A DNA stretch of 64,000 bases from Firmicutes bacterium HGW-Firmicutes-1. Lineage in GTDB: Bacteria > Bacillota > Clostridia > Lachnospirales > Vallitaleaceae. This document shows, piece after piece, positions 56,535 through 64,000 of the stretch. A program made the position numbers and the translations under genes. The notes beneath the pieces are model-generated. The model ran no database searches. It was not told the DNA's origin and was given only the letters and a program-made list of their open reading frames with translations. Position 1 is the first letter of the stretch. Every line of letters starts with the position of its first letter. The stretch spans positions 224,708 through 288,707 of the forward strand of contig PHAG01000008.1 of the NCBI GenBank assembly GCA_002841625.1. Direction: 5' to 3'.

Positions 56535-58988
56535 ATGAGATATAGGCCAGAGGGGGCCGTATCTATCTTTCTGTGTGGTGTGCTTTTAGTACTCATTGTG
56601 TTTTCATGCACTATAATTGATGTAACTAGAATTCATATTGCGCAAGGTCAGGCAGAACGTGCACTTCTAAATGCAAGTCATTCTATTCTAGCTTCTTATG
56701 ATTCACAGTTACAAAGTCAATATGGTATTTTCGCAAGAGATTTCTCTTCTAAAGCAACAATTCAAAATGATCTTTATCATTACATCCAACCTTCACTAAA
56801 TCCCAATTCCATTGAAGAAGTATCAAAATCCACCAAGGAAAGCCATTATTTATTTAAGTACGATATCAACATAATGGATATACCTAATAGCTATTCAATC
56901 ATCAATACTAAATATATTAAACTTCAGGTTCTAGAATTTATGAAATTCAGAGCACCTTTTATTGTTCTGGAGCCCTTTCTTGAAAAAATGGGCATTATGA
57001 GCAAGGCGTCTAAGACAACAGAAATTATTGCCCAAAAAAACGAGGTAGTTTCTGAGGTTCAGTCACTTCAAAATAGCTTTATCAAGCTTGAAATGTTAAT
57101 AGATGGAATTATGATAGATAAGGATAAGGGAACTATTATTACTGATGAAGAAGGTAATCCAACGCTTAGCCCAAACTACATTAAAAAAGCCATTACTTCA
57201 GATACATATACTTCCCCAATCTATTCTGAAAAAGAAATACCACTTGAAAGCTATAGGAATTTACTAAACCAAAATATCTGGAAGCTAGATGAGACAATAA
57301 ATACTTATAAAAATGATCTTTTAGGATGTGAAGCTTCGATAAAGGATGCTTTTACTTCCCTAAGGACGATTGAAGCACTTGAGAAATATAAACAAGAGGT
57401 TGAAAGCATTTTAGCAAGCCTTCCAATTGACGCAGAAAGCTATGGGTTACAAGCTTTTGAACTACAGATAGAAATAAGTCAAATCATACTTCAAATTCAA
57501 GAGGAAGAGGAGAAAATGAAAGCAGCTGTGGCGCTTTTTCATTCACTGGACGAGGATATTTATTTAACGCAGCTTCCTAAGATAAAGCTTCTAATAGATG
57601 AATATATTCCTTCTGAAAAATATGGTAACAAAGGACTTTTAGAAGAGGCATTGGTAGAAATAGAAATAATCAAAGCGCAAACTCCTGTTGTGGCTGAAAA
57701 AATTGGTGCCTTTAAGATTGTGTTAGAAAACAAAGAAGGGAACTACATTACAGATACATGTAAAAGTATAAAAGAGGAAGTGAAAGGTTATGAAAAGCTA
57801 CTTGGTATAAATGCGGAAAAGGAAGTTACAGTTGTCAACGATATTCTTGCAATGGAAGAAGTTATGGAAGAGAATATTGCAGTCTTAAAACAAATCGAGG
57901 AGAATGTTTTAGTTACCCAAAGCAGTAGAGAGATCATGATTGGGCAGTGGTGGAAACAAAACAGCATAGTAAATGAAAATGCAGAAAAGTTACTTGCTCT
58001 TTTTAAAGAGGATTTCATTGCAAATATTCATACACCCTATACAAGTAATCCGCAGACAGAGGTTTTAAAAAACCTGGATGAAATAGAAGTTAAACTAGAT
58101 CATTATAATAGAGGGTTCTATTTTGACTATACTTCAATTAGCACTGAGGTTAAGTCGGATTTTGACTTCTCTAGTTTTGTTGAAAGAGCAAAGGGACTTT
58201 TTCCACAAATTAAGTTACCAAATCTGGAGCTTAGTATTTCGGATGACAGTCTACCTTCACTAAGTAAGGGGATTGCTCCATCAACAGAGGAAGACAAGCC
58301 ACAAACAATTGATATTTCAGCAAGCAATCATTTTTTAGATATACTTAAAAAAATGGGTGGAGATCTAATAGAACGATTTACCGATTTGAGAAATGCAGTT
58401 TACATAAATGAATACATTATTGGTATGTTTAGCTGTGCTACCAATCATCACAAGGATGAAAAAGGGTTAGCGGTAGAAGCTTTGACATTAAATAATTATC
58501 CGAAATCCAAACATTATTTAAATTATGAAGTTGAGTATGTTCTTTTTGGACAATCCGTTGATTATGCGAACTTATTGGCTACTTGTGGAATCATATTTGC
58601 ACTAAGAATCGCACTAAATACGATTTCACTATTGTCAGACATGGATAAGATGAAAGCGATTACAAATACAGCGAATGCGATTGCTGGATGGTGGAGCCTA
58701 GGAATTGGAAGTATTGTTGTTACGGTAGTTTTGACATTAGTATGGGCGATGATAGAGTCAGTTTCAGATGTCCAGAAGCTATTGTCTGGAGAGCGGGTTC
58801 CAATCATTAAAAATTCTGATACTTGGGAGACGGATATTTTAAGTGGAATAACAAACGTGGTGAGCGAGACGGCAGAGGATGCCGCTCAGGTCGAAGAAAA
58901 AGGTTATTTACCTAGTCTAGGGTATGAAGATTATTTTAAGATTAATGTTACTAGGGGGGGTGGTAAAGGAAGATACGAAATTACTTAG
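56535..58988 (+). CDS. DUF5702-like Tad-locus protein, frameshifted
   Basis: An 817-residue frame with one N-terminal membrane helix (VSIFLCGVLLVLIVFSCTIID) and TadE/TadG-like following segment, a long helical/coiled middle (about 180-560), and a C-terminal hydrophobic region (about 680-750). It matches DUF5702 proteins of Firmicute Tad clusters. The usual ending of the family is missing from this frame but appears in the +1 frame from 58936. Skipping one T in the TTTT run at 58934-58937 gives YEDYLRLMLLGG...KLLRILDLIQLN. The gene is therefore broken, mis-sequenced or recoded near its end. Confidence 0.82.
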   Translation: MRYRPEGAVSIFLCGVLLVLIVFSCTIIDVTRIHIAQGQAERALLNASHSILASYDSQLQSQYGIFARDFSSKATIQNDLYHYIQPSLNPNSIEEVSKSTKESHYLFKYDINIMDIPNSYSIINTKYIKLQVLEFMKFRAPFIVLEPFLEKMGIMSKASKTTEIIAQKNEVVSEVQSLQNSFIKLEMLIDGIMIDKDKGTIITDEEGNPTLSPNYIKKAITSDTYTSPIYSEKEIPLESYRNLLNQNIWKLDETINTYKNDLLGCEASIKDAFTSLRTIEALEKYKQEVESILASLPIDAESYGLQAFELQIEISQIILQIQEEEEKMKAAVALFHSLDEDIYLTQLPKIKLLIDEYIPSEKYGNKGLLEEALVEIEIIKAQTPVVAEKIGAFKIVLENKEGNYITDTCKSIKEEVKGYEKLLGINAEKEVTVVNDILAMEEVMEENIAVLKQIEENVLVTQSSREIMIGQWWKQNSIVNENAEKLLALFKEDFIANIHTPYTSNPQTEVLKNLDEIEVKLDHYNRGFYFDYTSISTEVKSDFDFSSFVERAKGLFPQIKLPNLELSISDDSLPSLSKGIAPSTEEDKPQTIDISASNHFLDILKKMGGDLIERFTDLRNAVYINEYIIGMFSCATNHHKDEKGLAVEALTLNNYPKSKHYLNYEVEYVLFGQSVDYANLLATCGIIFALRIALNTISLLSDMDKMKAITNTANAIAGWWSLGIGSIVVTVVLTLVWAMIESVSDVQKLLSGERVPIIKNSDTWETDILSGITNVVSETAEDAAQVEEKGYLPSLGYEDYFKINVTRGGGKGRYEIT

Positions 58989-59187
58989 AATATTAGATTT
59001 AATTCAACTTAATATTTCGAAGGAAAGAGGAGAAACCATACTATTGGAAAATTATGTTTCTGCATTTGAATCAGAAGCGGATTTTGAAGTGAACTTTATC
59101 TTTTTTAAATTACCCTTTATGTCTAGGAGGGCAAAAGAATTAGGTTCTAATTTTAGCTTTAGTAAAAAAGTTAAGGTATCTTATTAA
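58936..59187 (+). pseudogene. detached C-terminus of DUF5702-like gene
   Basis: In the +1 frame this segment reads LRLMLLGG, then EDTKLLRILDLIQLN and ends KLPFMSRRAKELGSN...KVSY. This fits the C-terminal block of the upstream protein and restores the full family length of about 884 residues. ATG 58924 could open the frame but has only weak AGGG just before it, so independent translation is doubtful. The TadE gene starts 10 bp later. Confidence 0.75.
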
Positions 59188-59196
59188 GGAGGGATT

Positions 59197-60342
59197 ATGA
59201 AAAAACTTAAAGGCTCATTGACGATTGAAGCAGCACTCGTATTTCCAATGTTTTTGATGGTTGTTTTTTCGGTAATTTATTTTATTAAAATAATCTATAT
59301 TTATGAACAAATCCAGTTTGCGATCACTGAAGTGGCAAACCAAATAGCGGTAGGAGCATATATATTAGATGATGCAGGTATCCTTGATTTACAACAAGAA
59401 ACTTATAATCAGGCGAAGGGTAATGTAGAATCAGCAACAGGATCAGTTGAAGATGTGCTTCAAGAATTAGAGGGTTTGACCCAATTTAAAGTAACGAAAC
59501 AAGCAGGAGGCAATTTAGTTTCTTCGACTAACAGTGAGGAAGGAGGCTCTTGGAGCGAAAAACTCAACAACGTATCAAAGGAGATTTCTTCTATTAAGAA
59601 TCAAATTGAAGAAAGAATTACTGGAATTTACAATGTTGTAACTGAAGCCGTTGAATGTATTCAAATTCTTACGGAAGATTCAAAACAAATGATTGTATCC
59701 ATGGGGGTCGTCCCTGGTATGGAGATTGTCAACAATGCGATCGGTTCAAAGGTAACAAACACTTTGTTTAATCAATACATAACAGAAAATGATTATATCA
59801 ATTGGGGAATTATAAATGAGGAAAAAGGGATGGATTTTACGGGGTCACAATTTTTCCTAAAAGATGAGGATGTATGTATCGTTGTTAGATACCAAATTGA
59901 AATGCCTTTTTTAAAAGGTATATTAGAGCCTATAACAATAACGCAAGCAGTTAGGTCGAGAGCATATACTGGAAATGGTAATTTTAATAGTAAACTTGAA
60001 AAGGCTCAAAAGCTTAATGAAGAAGGAAAGGAATCCATCGTTTATGTTACAAAGAAAGGTACCAAGTACCATACCGATAGAAGTTGTCATTATATTGATA
60101 TCAAAATAAAGGACAGCAGCTATGGAGCAATTAAGGATAATGAAACAATTTGTGAGGTTTGTGCAAAGAATGGATTGGTAACAAGTGATTCGGCTATCGT
60201 TTATTCAACTGATGCCAGTGATATTTTTCATACATCAAATACATGCTGGACAATAAAAAGAGATGTAATGACAATAACTTTAGACGAAGCACTAGACAGT
60301 GGTTATACCCATTGTAGTAAATGTAAAGAAGGGGGTAAATAG
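59197..60342 (+). CDS. TadE-like pseudopilin with Cys-rich tail
   Basis: A 381-residue protein with the pilin-like N-terminus KLKGSLTIEAALVFPMFLM and one membrane helix. The middle is a coiled helical region. The C-terminus (about 280-381) holds two repeats of a metal-binding-like module: YVTKKGTKYHTDRSCHYI...CEVC and YSTDASDIFHTSNTCWTI...HCSKC. Each has Y/FH-x-C and a CxxC pair, so zinc binding is likely. Such a tail is uncommon on a TadE-like protein. GGAGG precedes the ATG, and the prepilin peptidase gene follows immediately. Confidence 0.8.
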   Translation: MKKLKGSLTIEAALVFPMFLMVVFSVIYFIKIIYIYEQIQFAITEVANQIAVGAYILDDAGILDLQQETYNQAKGNVESATGSVEDVLQELEGLTQFKVTKQAGGNLVSSTNSEEGGSWSEKLNNVSKEISSIKNQIEERITGIYNVVTEAVECIQILTEDSKQMIVSMGVVPGMEIVNNAIGSKVTNTLFNQYITENDYINWGIINEEKGMDFTGSQFFLKDEDVCIVVRYQIEMPFLKGILEPITITQAVRSRAYTGNGNFNSKLEKAQKLNEEGKESIVYVTKKGTKYHTDRSCHYIDIKIKDSSYGAIKDNETICEVCAKNGLVTSDSAIVYSTDASDIFHTSNTCWTIKRDVMTITLDEALDSGYTHCSKCKEGGK

Positions 60343-60951
60343 ATGATTTATTTTTTAAATATAATATTGTTTTATTTTTTGACATTAATATTAGGTATTG
60401 TTACATATATATACCTTGCAGTAAAAATGAAAATACCAAGAGGAAGGGTTGTGTTGGCATTGGCGGTTATGCTGTGTATTATTATCAATTCTATGATGAT
60501 ATTTCAACATAAGTACGGATTTAACAGCTATAGTATGATATACATATTTTTGGTTTATGTTTTATGTATGCTTACGATACATGATTTACTTGATAAGTGC
60601 ATACCATTAAGGTGGTTGGTGTTGGGTGGTGTTATGGGAAGCGTTATGCTAGTTTACAATCCAAATATAAGTATATTAGAAGGCATAGCTGGTTCGTTTA
60701 TTACTGGGGTCTTGCTGGTGATCATATCAAAGGTTACAAGAGGTGGTATTGGCATTGGGGATGGGTTCGTTTTTGCATTCATTAGTTTGATTGTAGGCTG
60801 GAAAATGGCCTTAACAGTGCTGATTCTTGCATTCATGCTTTCAGGGTTTATAGGAATAGTTCTATTTGTGTTAAAAAAGGTAAATCATAAAACATCTATT
60901 CCGTTTATGCCCTTTATACTTGCTGTTACGATATTTATCTTATGGACGTAG
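60343..60951 (+). CDS. A24 prepilin peptidase, TadV/CpaA-like
   Basis: A 202-residue integral membrane aspartic peptidase with about six helices. Catalytic aspartates are D81 (TIHDLLDKCIP) and D140 (GIGDGF), the A24 pair. It lacks the N-methyltransferase domain, as in TadV/CpaA, which cleave Flp pilins and TadE/F. It starts at the base after the preceding stop and sits between two TadE-like genes, its likely substrates. Confidence 0.87.
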   Translation: MIYFLNIILFYFLTLILGIVTYIYLAVKMKIPRGRVVLALAVMLCIIINSMMIFQHKYGFNSYSMIYIFLVYVLCMLTIHDLLDKCIPLRWLVLGGVMGSVMLVYNPNISILEGIAGSFITGVLLVIISKVTRGGIGIGDGFVFAFISLIVGWKMALTVLILAFMLSGFIGIVLFVLKKVNHKTSIPFMPFILAVTIFILWT

Positions 60952-60959
60952 GAGGTAAT

Positions 60960-61535
60960 ATGAGCGTAAATGGAAGCTTTACAGTTGAGGCTAGTATGAT
61001 TTTCCCAATCATTTCCTTAATACTAATAGTCGTTCTTTCCATTGCGATTTATACACATGAAATGGCTTGTATGCAAAGCATTGCAAATGGTGCTCAAAAT
61101 GAGGTGCAGTGCTTTTGCGAAAGTACCGAGTATGAGGATAGATTGGAAAGAGGGCTTTACATAGATGCGAATTTTGAGGATCGATTGGTACAGCATATCA
61201 ATTCATATGTGAAGGATAGAGCTGAAAAGACATTAATAATGACGAACAAGGAAAGGCTTGCGATTGAAGTGGAGGTTACTCCTTTTATGGTGTATAAAAA
61301 AATAGACTTATCAATTTCAAAGGGTTTTACAACACCTTTTCGTTTTAATTATATGATTGGATTATTAAAAATTGATGTTCATTCAAGCTCAAAGTTACTT
61401 CAGCCAGCCAATACAATTAGGATGGTTGATGTAATGGATGATTTAACAAATGATATTACGGCTACAAAAGCACTAAAGGAAAGGTATGAAGAAATTCTAA
61501 ATAAAATAGAAGAATCAATTAACGAGTGGATATAG
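60960..61535 (+). CDS. TadE-like pseudopilin
   Basis: A 191-residue protein with the processed-pilin start VNGSFTVEASMIFPIISLILIVV, one membrane helix and a mostly soluble remainder. The glycine before SFTVEAS and the glutamate at +5 match the TadV cleavage context. ATG 60960 has GGAGG 4 nt upstream. It ends the Tad-like operon. No TadA ATPase, TadB/C membrane parts or Flp pilin gene are in the window. Confidence 0.83.
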   Translation: MSVNGSFTVEASMIFPIISLILIVVLSIAIYTHEMACMQSIANGAQNEVQCFCESTEYEDRLERGLYIDANFEDRLVQHINSYVKDRAEKTLIMTNKERLAIEVEVTPFMVYKKIDLSISKGFTTPFRFNYMIGLLKIDVHSSSKLLQPANTIRMVDVMDDLTNDITATKALKERYEEILNKIEESINEWI

Positions 61536-61552
61536 TTTCAGATTTTATGTTA

Positions 61553-61580
61553 TTGACATATAGTATACTAAGTTTAATAA
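61553..61580 (+). promoter_or_regulatory. possible promoter inside operon tail
   Basis: TTGACA at 61553-61558 and TAATAA at 61575-61580 with 16-bp spacing. It is followed by the hairpin AAGCTCT/AGAGCTT at 61579-61603, which could be a leader structure for the next gene. Confidence 0.45.
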
Positions 61581-61627
61581 GCTCTAGGAATGTAGTAGAG
61601 CTTAGTCTTATTTGTGGAGAGATGAGC

Positions 61628-61936
61628 ATGAATGAAAATAACAATTCCTACTGTAGCAATTCGAAAGATATGATCACAGCATTAAGAGACATCATAGATG
61701 TATTGTACGATGGTTACTGTAAGGTCTTGAGTGACGATGAATTATGTCCGACAATCCGCAAAAAGATGAGAGAGTTAGAGTATCGTTCGAAGAGAGAAAA
61801 GCGATATAAACTATTGAAGGTATTTAACATTTTAAACGCTACGCAGCCTAGTTTGAATTATAATTGCAATTTGAACAAGGAAGTAGTAATATCTATATTA
61901 GATGAAATATATATTTTATGTATAGAAGTACTATAA
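61628..61936 (+). CDS. hypothetical protein
   Basis: A 102-residue cytosolic helical protein, not recognised; it starts MNENNNSYCSNSKDMITALR and has five scattered cysteines and no membrane span. I chose ATG 61628 with GGAGAG 7 nt upstream because the frame upstream of it has no ribosome site and overlaps the TadE-like gene. It may have its own promoter at 61553. It lies between the Tad-like operon and a LiaF-like membrane protein. Confidence 0.6.
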   Translation: MNENNNSYCSNSKDMITALRDIIDVLYDGYCKVLSDDELCPTIRKKMRELEYRSKREKRYKLLKVFNILNATQPSLNYNCNLNKEVVISILDEIYILCIEVL

Positions 61937-61961
61937 CAATCAGAGTAGGAGGAAATGTAAA

Positions 61962-62282
61962 ATGCAGTCAAAACCAAGATTATTATTAGGATTTTTTATT
62001 ATTGCAGTTGGTGTTGTATTTATGCTTGATGTACTCACTGTAATTGATGCGGGTCGAGTTTTCCATGACTTCTGGCCTTTGCTTTTGATCGTTTTTGGAT
62101 TATTTGCAATGATTGATAAGAATTCCTCTTCTTTTGTCGGCGGTATATTAATATTAATTGGCGTGTACTTTCAACTGAATATGTTGGATTTAGAAATATT
62201 AGATAACGTAAATATATCCGAATTCATATTACCAGTAATTATAATTATAATAGGTGTGAAAATTCTAGTTAAGCCCAAATGA
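61962..62282 (+). CDS. LiaF-like/DUF5668 membrane protein
   Basis: A 106-residue protein with about four hydrophobic helices in the repeated pattern LLLGFFIIAVGVVFMLDV, FWPLLLIVFGLFAM, FVGGILILIGVYF and ILPVIIIIIGVKILVKP. This matches the membrane half of LiaF and the DUF5668 family linked to envelope-stress sensing. The LiaF soluble domain is missing. AGGAGG lies before the ATG. A T-tailed hairpin follows. Confidence 0.8.
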   Translation: MQSKPRLLLGFFIIAVGVVFMLDVLTVIDAGRVFHDFWPLLLIVFGLFAMIDKNSSSFVGGILILIGVYFQLNMLDLEILDNVNISEFILPVIIIIIGVKILVKPK

Positions 62283-62318
62283 AATCATTGAAACAAGTTT
62301 TAAGAAAACCTTTTAGAC

Positions 62319-62353
62319 TGGTGAATAGATTTGCTTTCACTGGTTTTTTTGTG
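62319..62353 (+). terminator. probable terminator
   Basis: ACTGGTGAA pairs imperfectly with TTCACTGGT and is followed by TTTTTTG. It ends the LiaF-like gene transcript. Confidence 0.55.
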
Positions 62354-62360
62354 TGTTAAG

Positions 62361-62400
62361 AAAGTTTTCGTGACATACCTTTGACCAAGTAAAAGGGAAT
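62361..62400 (-). repeat. repeat family C, diverged copy 3
   Basis: Read in reverse complement, ACTTGGTCAAAGGTATGTCACGAAAACTTT resembles the core of the two copies at 56.3 kb (ACTTGGTGAAGGCCATGTC...). It is inverted relative to them and lies just beyond the last gene of the Tad/LiaF-like region. Confidence 0.55.
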
Positions 62401-62535
62401 GGATGATAAAAAAGTGTAATAGCCATACTTTTTATTTAATGGGTATGATTTTTATAGGCGATTTGAAGCGGGCACTTTCGAATAATATAATAAATCAGAG
62501 GCATAATAAATAGAAATGAGAGGAAGTGATTATAG

Positions 62536-63180
62536 ATTAAAGGTCTTGAAGTAATATTAGACAGTAAGTTTTGGATTGATTTGTTAGAAGGCATTACTGC
62601 ACTTGGACCAATTGCGGGTATACTACTCATCATGACTGAAGCGTTTATTCCTGTTTTACCTTTATCAGTTTTTGTAGCAATCAACGTAATGGCATATGGC
62701 TTCTGGCAAGGATATTTGTATTCTTGGATTGGAAATGTGTTAGCTTCTATCCTTCTTTTTTCTATAATAAGAAGATATGGTACAACTAGGTTTAGGAAAA
62801 AGATTGAGTCAAATAGAAATTTAAATAATATATTTGTGTGGATTCAACAACATGGGTTTATGCCTATTTTTATATTGCTTTCTTTTCCCTTCACGCCGTC
62901 ATGTTTGGTGTGTGGGCTATCTGCTTTGGCTGGAATCAGGTATAAAACATTTATCTATTCTATTGTTTTTGGCAAGCTCATTATGATTTTATCCTTGAGC
63001 TTCATAGGATATAATATTTCAGAGTTTTTGAATCAGCCGATTAAGTCGGTTGTGTTGATTTTATTAACTTTAAGTATATCGTTTGGTGCAAAGGTGATTA
63101 TGAGGCGTTATGAGAAGAAGCTTGATAGGATGAGGTTTGAAGAAGATATTGATTTGAATGAGGAAAAAAAAATTGCATAA
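62536..63180 (+). CDS. TVP38/TMEM64 (DedA-like) membrane protein
   Basis: A 214-residue membrane protein with six or so helices and the family pattern ITALGPIAGILLIMTEAFIPVLPLSVFVAIN, then FPFTPSCLVCGLSALAGI. TVP38 proteins are VTT-domain scramblase-like membrane proteins. The family region extends upstream of the first usual start (TTG 62581), and an in-frame stop at 62533-62535 leaves ATT 62536 as the only sensible codon, with GAGAGGA upstream. A rare ATT start or a mutated ATG is inferred. If TTG is used, about 15 residues are lost. Confidence 0.8.
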   Translation: MKGLEVILDSKFWIDLLEGITALGPIAGILLIMTEAFIPVLPLSVFVAINVMAYGFWQGYLYSWIGNVLASILLFSIIRRYGTTRFRKKIESNRNLNNIFVWIQQHGFMPIFILLSFPFTPSCLVCGLSALAGIRYKTFIYSIVFGKLIMILSLSFIGYNISEFLNQPIKSVVLILLTLSISFGAKVIMRRYEKKLDRMRFEEDIDLNEEKKIA

Positions 63181-63263
63181 TTAAATAGAATGGTTTTTTT
63201 GGTAGTGATAAAAGAGAAAACGAGACGTGTTTTGTTGTGTTTTGTTTTATGCGTAAAGTGAAC

Positions 63264-63410
63264 TGTTGTGAAATGAAAAGAGATAGTCTTTAGTATACGT
63301 ATTCATGAGAATGGGTAGGTAATTATTTTTCTGGCCTTACCCTTTCGGCCGGTCGGGCGAAAAATAATTACCTACCCATTCTCATATATGGCAATAGACT
63401 ATTTAGTTCA
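63264..63410. repeat. palindromic core element, copy 4
   Basis: Inner arms 63306-63330 and 63360-63384 pair perfectly over 25 bp, around core 63331-63359 (CTGGCCTTACCC..., one base longer than in other copies). The outer arms (CTGTTGTGAAATGAA...ATAGTCT with AGACTATTTAGTTCAAAACAG) are imperfect and resemble those of copy 2. It lies between the TVP38-like gene and the rRNA promoters. Confidence 0.78.
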
Positions 63411-63599
63411 AAACAGGGCATCTTTTTTCTGAAATATAGTCGAATGATTTATGTTATTGATACGGAGTTATTTGATAAGCCAGTTGTTGGGGTTTTGATA
63501 AAAGTAACTGCTTGATTTGTAACTGTTGAGATAATAGTAAATATCTCTTGTCGGGCTTTGACGAAAAAGCAAAAAAAATAAAAAAAAGGTCAAAACGGG

Positions 63600-63628
63600 T
63601 TGACATTGATTTGTGGGGGTGATATAAT
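63600..63628 (+). promoter_or_regulatory. rRNA promoter P1
   Basis: A consensus TTGACA (63600-63605), 17 bp, TATAAT (63623-63628). It is perfect at both boxes, as expected for a ribosomal RNA operon. The 63411-63599 stretch before it is AT-rich with an A-tract region (about 63565-63590) that could act as an upstream activating element. Confidence 0.85.
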
Positions 63629-63729
63629 TACTTTCGCTGCTGAGCTGAGCAAACAAGTGCCAACAAGCAGCATTTTAACAGCAATGTTAGGTAGTTATGG
63701 AGACAGTAAATTTTACACGAAATTGATGG

Positions 63730-63758
63730 TTGACATAACGCATTGAAGATGATATACT
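63730..63758 (+). promoter_or_regulatory. rRNA promoter P2
   Basis: TTGACA (63730-63735), 17 bp, TATACT (63753-63758). It is the second promoter in tandem, 130 bp downstream of P1. Confidence 0.85.
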
Positions 63759-63814
63759 AACTTTCCGGCCAAAAAGCAACACGGTCTGGGAGAAAGAAAA
63801 AGAGCAATAACAGG

Positions 63815-63940
63815 ACCTTGAAAACTGAACAGTAAACCAACCAATTAATTCAAGTAATGACTCAGTTTTCGCGTAAGCGAAATACTGAACAGGTTTTATC
63901 AATATGACAAGTTTTCACGTAAGTGAAAATACTTGAAAAG
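63815..63940 (+). promoter_or_regulatory. rRNA leader with antitermination-like and hairpin motifs
   Basis: The leader contains CTTGAAAACTGAACAG, a boxA-like sequence seen before Firmicute 16S genes, and two look-alike hairpins: CAGTTTTCGC-GTAA-GCGAAATACTG (63863-63887) and CAAGTTTTCAC-GTAA-GTGAAAATACTTG (63908-63935). The pair keeps the GTAA loop and pairing while changing the bases. They are probably part of rRNA processing. Confidence 0.6.
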
Positions 63941-63986
63941 CGAAAAAGCCGAATGATAATAGTCAGCTCAAAATGAACAAGATTAA

Positions 63987-64000
63987 ACATGAGAGTTTGA
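63987..64000 (+). rRNA. rrs: 16S rRNA, first bases only
   Basis: The window ends in ATGAGAGTTTGA, the universal 16S 5' start (AGAGTTTGATC...). Only about 14 bases are inside; the mature 5' end is estimated. Confidence 0.85.

Noticed and set aside
62436..62684. 82-codon minus-strand frame overlapping the TVP38-like start
   Set aside because: It has no ribosome site and overlaps a better-supported gene on the other strand.

Overview
The window is a low-G+C, gene-dense stretch of a Clostridia-type chromosome. I infer a spore-forming, anaerobic Firmicute, perhaps near Lachnospirales/Vallitalea. The reasons are AGGAGG-type ribosome sites throughout, a YtvI-type sporulation membrane protein, a CspBA-like tandem germination-type subtilase, a class III (oxygen-sensitive) ribonucleotide reductase, HD-GYP signalling and SLH-anchored surface protein. 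No phage, transposase, CRISPR array or tRNA was found. The window ends at the first bases of a 16S rRNA gene, preceded by tandem promoters.

Layout. 0.4-2.3 kb: a metallophosphoesterase and a PPK2 polyphosphate kinase. 2.5-15.4 kb: a surface-glycan locus in two parts. The first part is GT2, Wzx-like flippase, PglD-like acyltransferase, acyl carrier protein, SDR, AMP-ligase and DegT aminotransferase. The second is LuxE-like synthetase, LuxC-like reductase and Gfo/Idh/MocA dehydrogenase. A reverse-strand NhaC antiporter and a Cys-rich DUF3795-like gene separate them. 15.6-19.8 kb: a sulfur island with two YeeE/YedE transporter halves, two TusA-like carriers, a thioredoxin-reductase-like protein with a degenerate thioredoxin tail, and a divergent LysR regulator. 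19.9-28.5 kb: a sugar aminotransferase, GT2, ATP-grasp enzyme and an ABC binding protein plus permease without an ATPase, then a reverse GT39-like enzyme and two exported rhodanese lipoproteins that fit the sulfur theme.

28.6-45.1 kb: mixed housekeeping and membrane genes (YczE-like, GAF-HD-GYP, an SLH/Ig/ice-binding protein, Phd-like orphan antitoxin, YggT, CorC-like, YtvI, YyaL, ferritin-like, SNF2 helicase, RarA). Several gene remnants lie in the gaps (GGDEF tail, ZIP transporter, ankyrin-like). 45.4-55.9 kb: the tandem subtilase, a TPR lipoprotein, HflX, and an nrdD-thyA-folA DNA-precursor operon under apparent NrdR boxes. 56.1-62.3 kb: a partial Tad-pilus-like operon whose first gene is frameshifted. 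62.5 kb to the end: a TVP38-like membrane protein that seems to start at ATT, then the rRNA promoter region.

The most unusual signal is non-coding. Four long nested palindromes (about 44-211, 44702-44864, 48960-49152 and 63264-63410) share a 28-29 nt GC-rich core, TTTTTC...GCGAAAAA, but carry largely unrelated, self-complementary arms. Two of them sit between duplicated copies of a transcription terminator, as if they had inserted into it. Two further repeat families (332-402/43101-43198, and 56256-56310/56383-56437/62361-62400) are also present. All function calls rest on sequence reading and family knowledge only; no searches were run.
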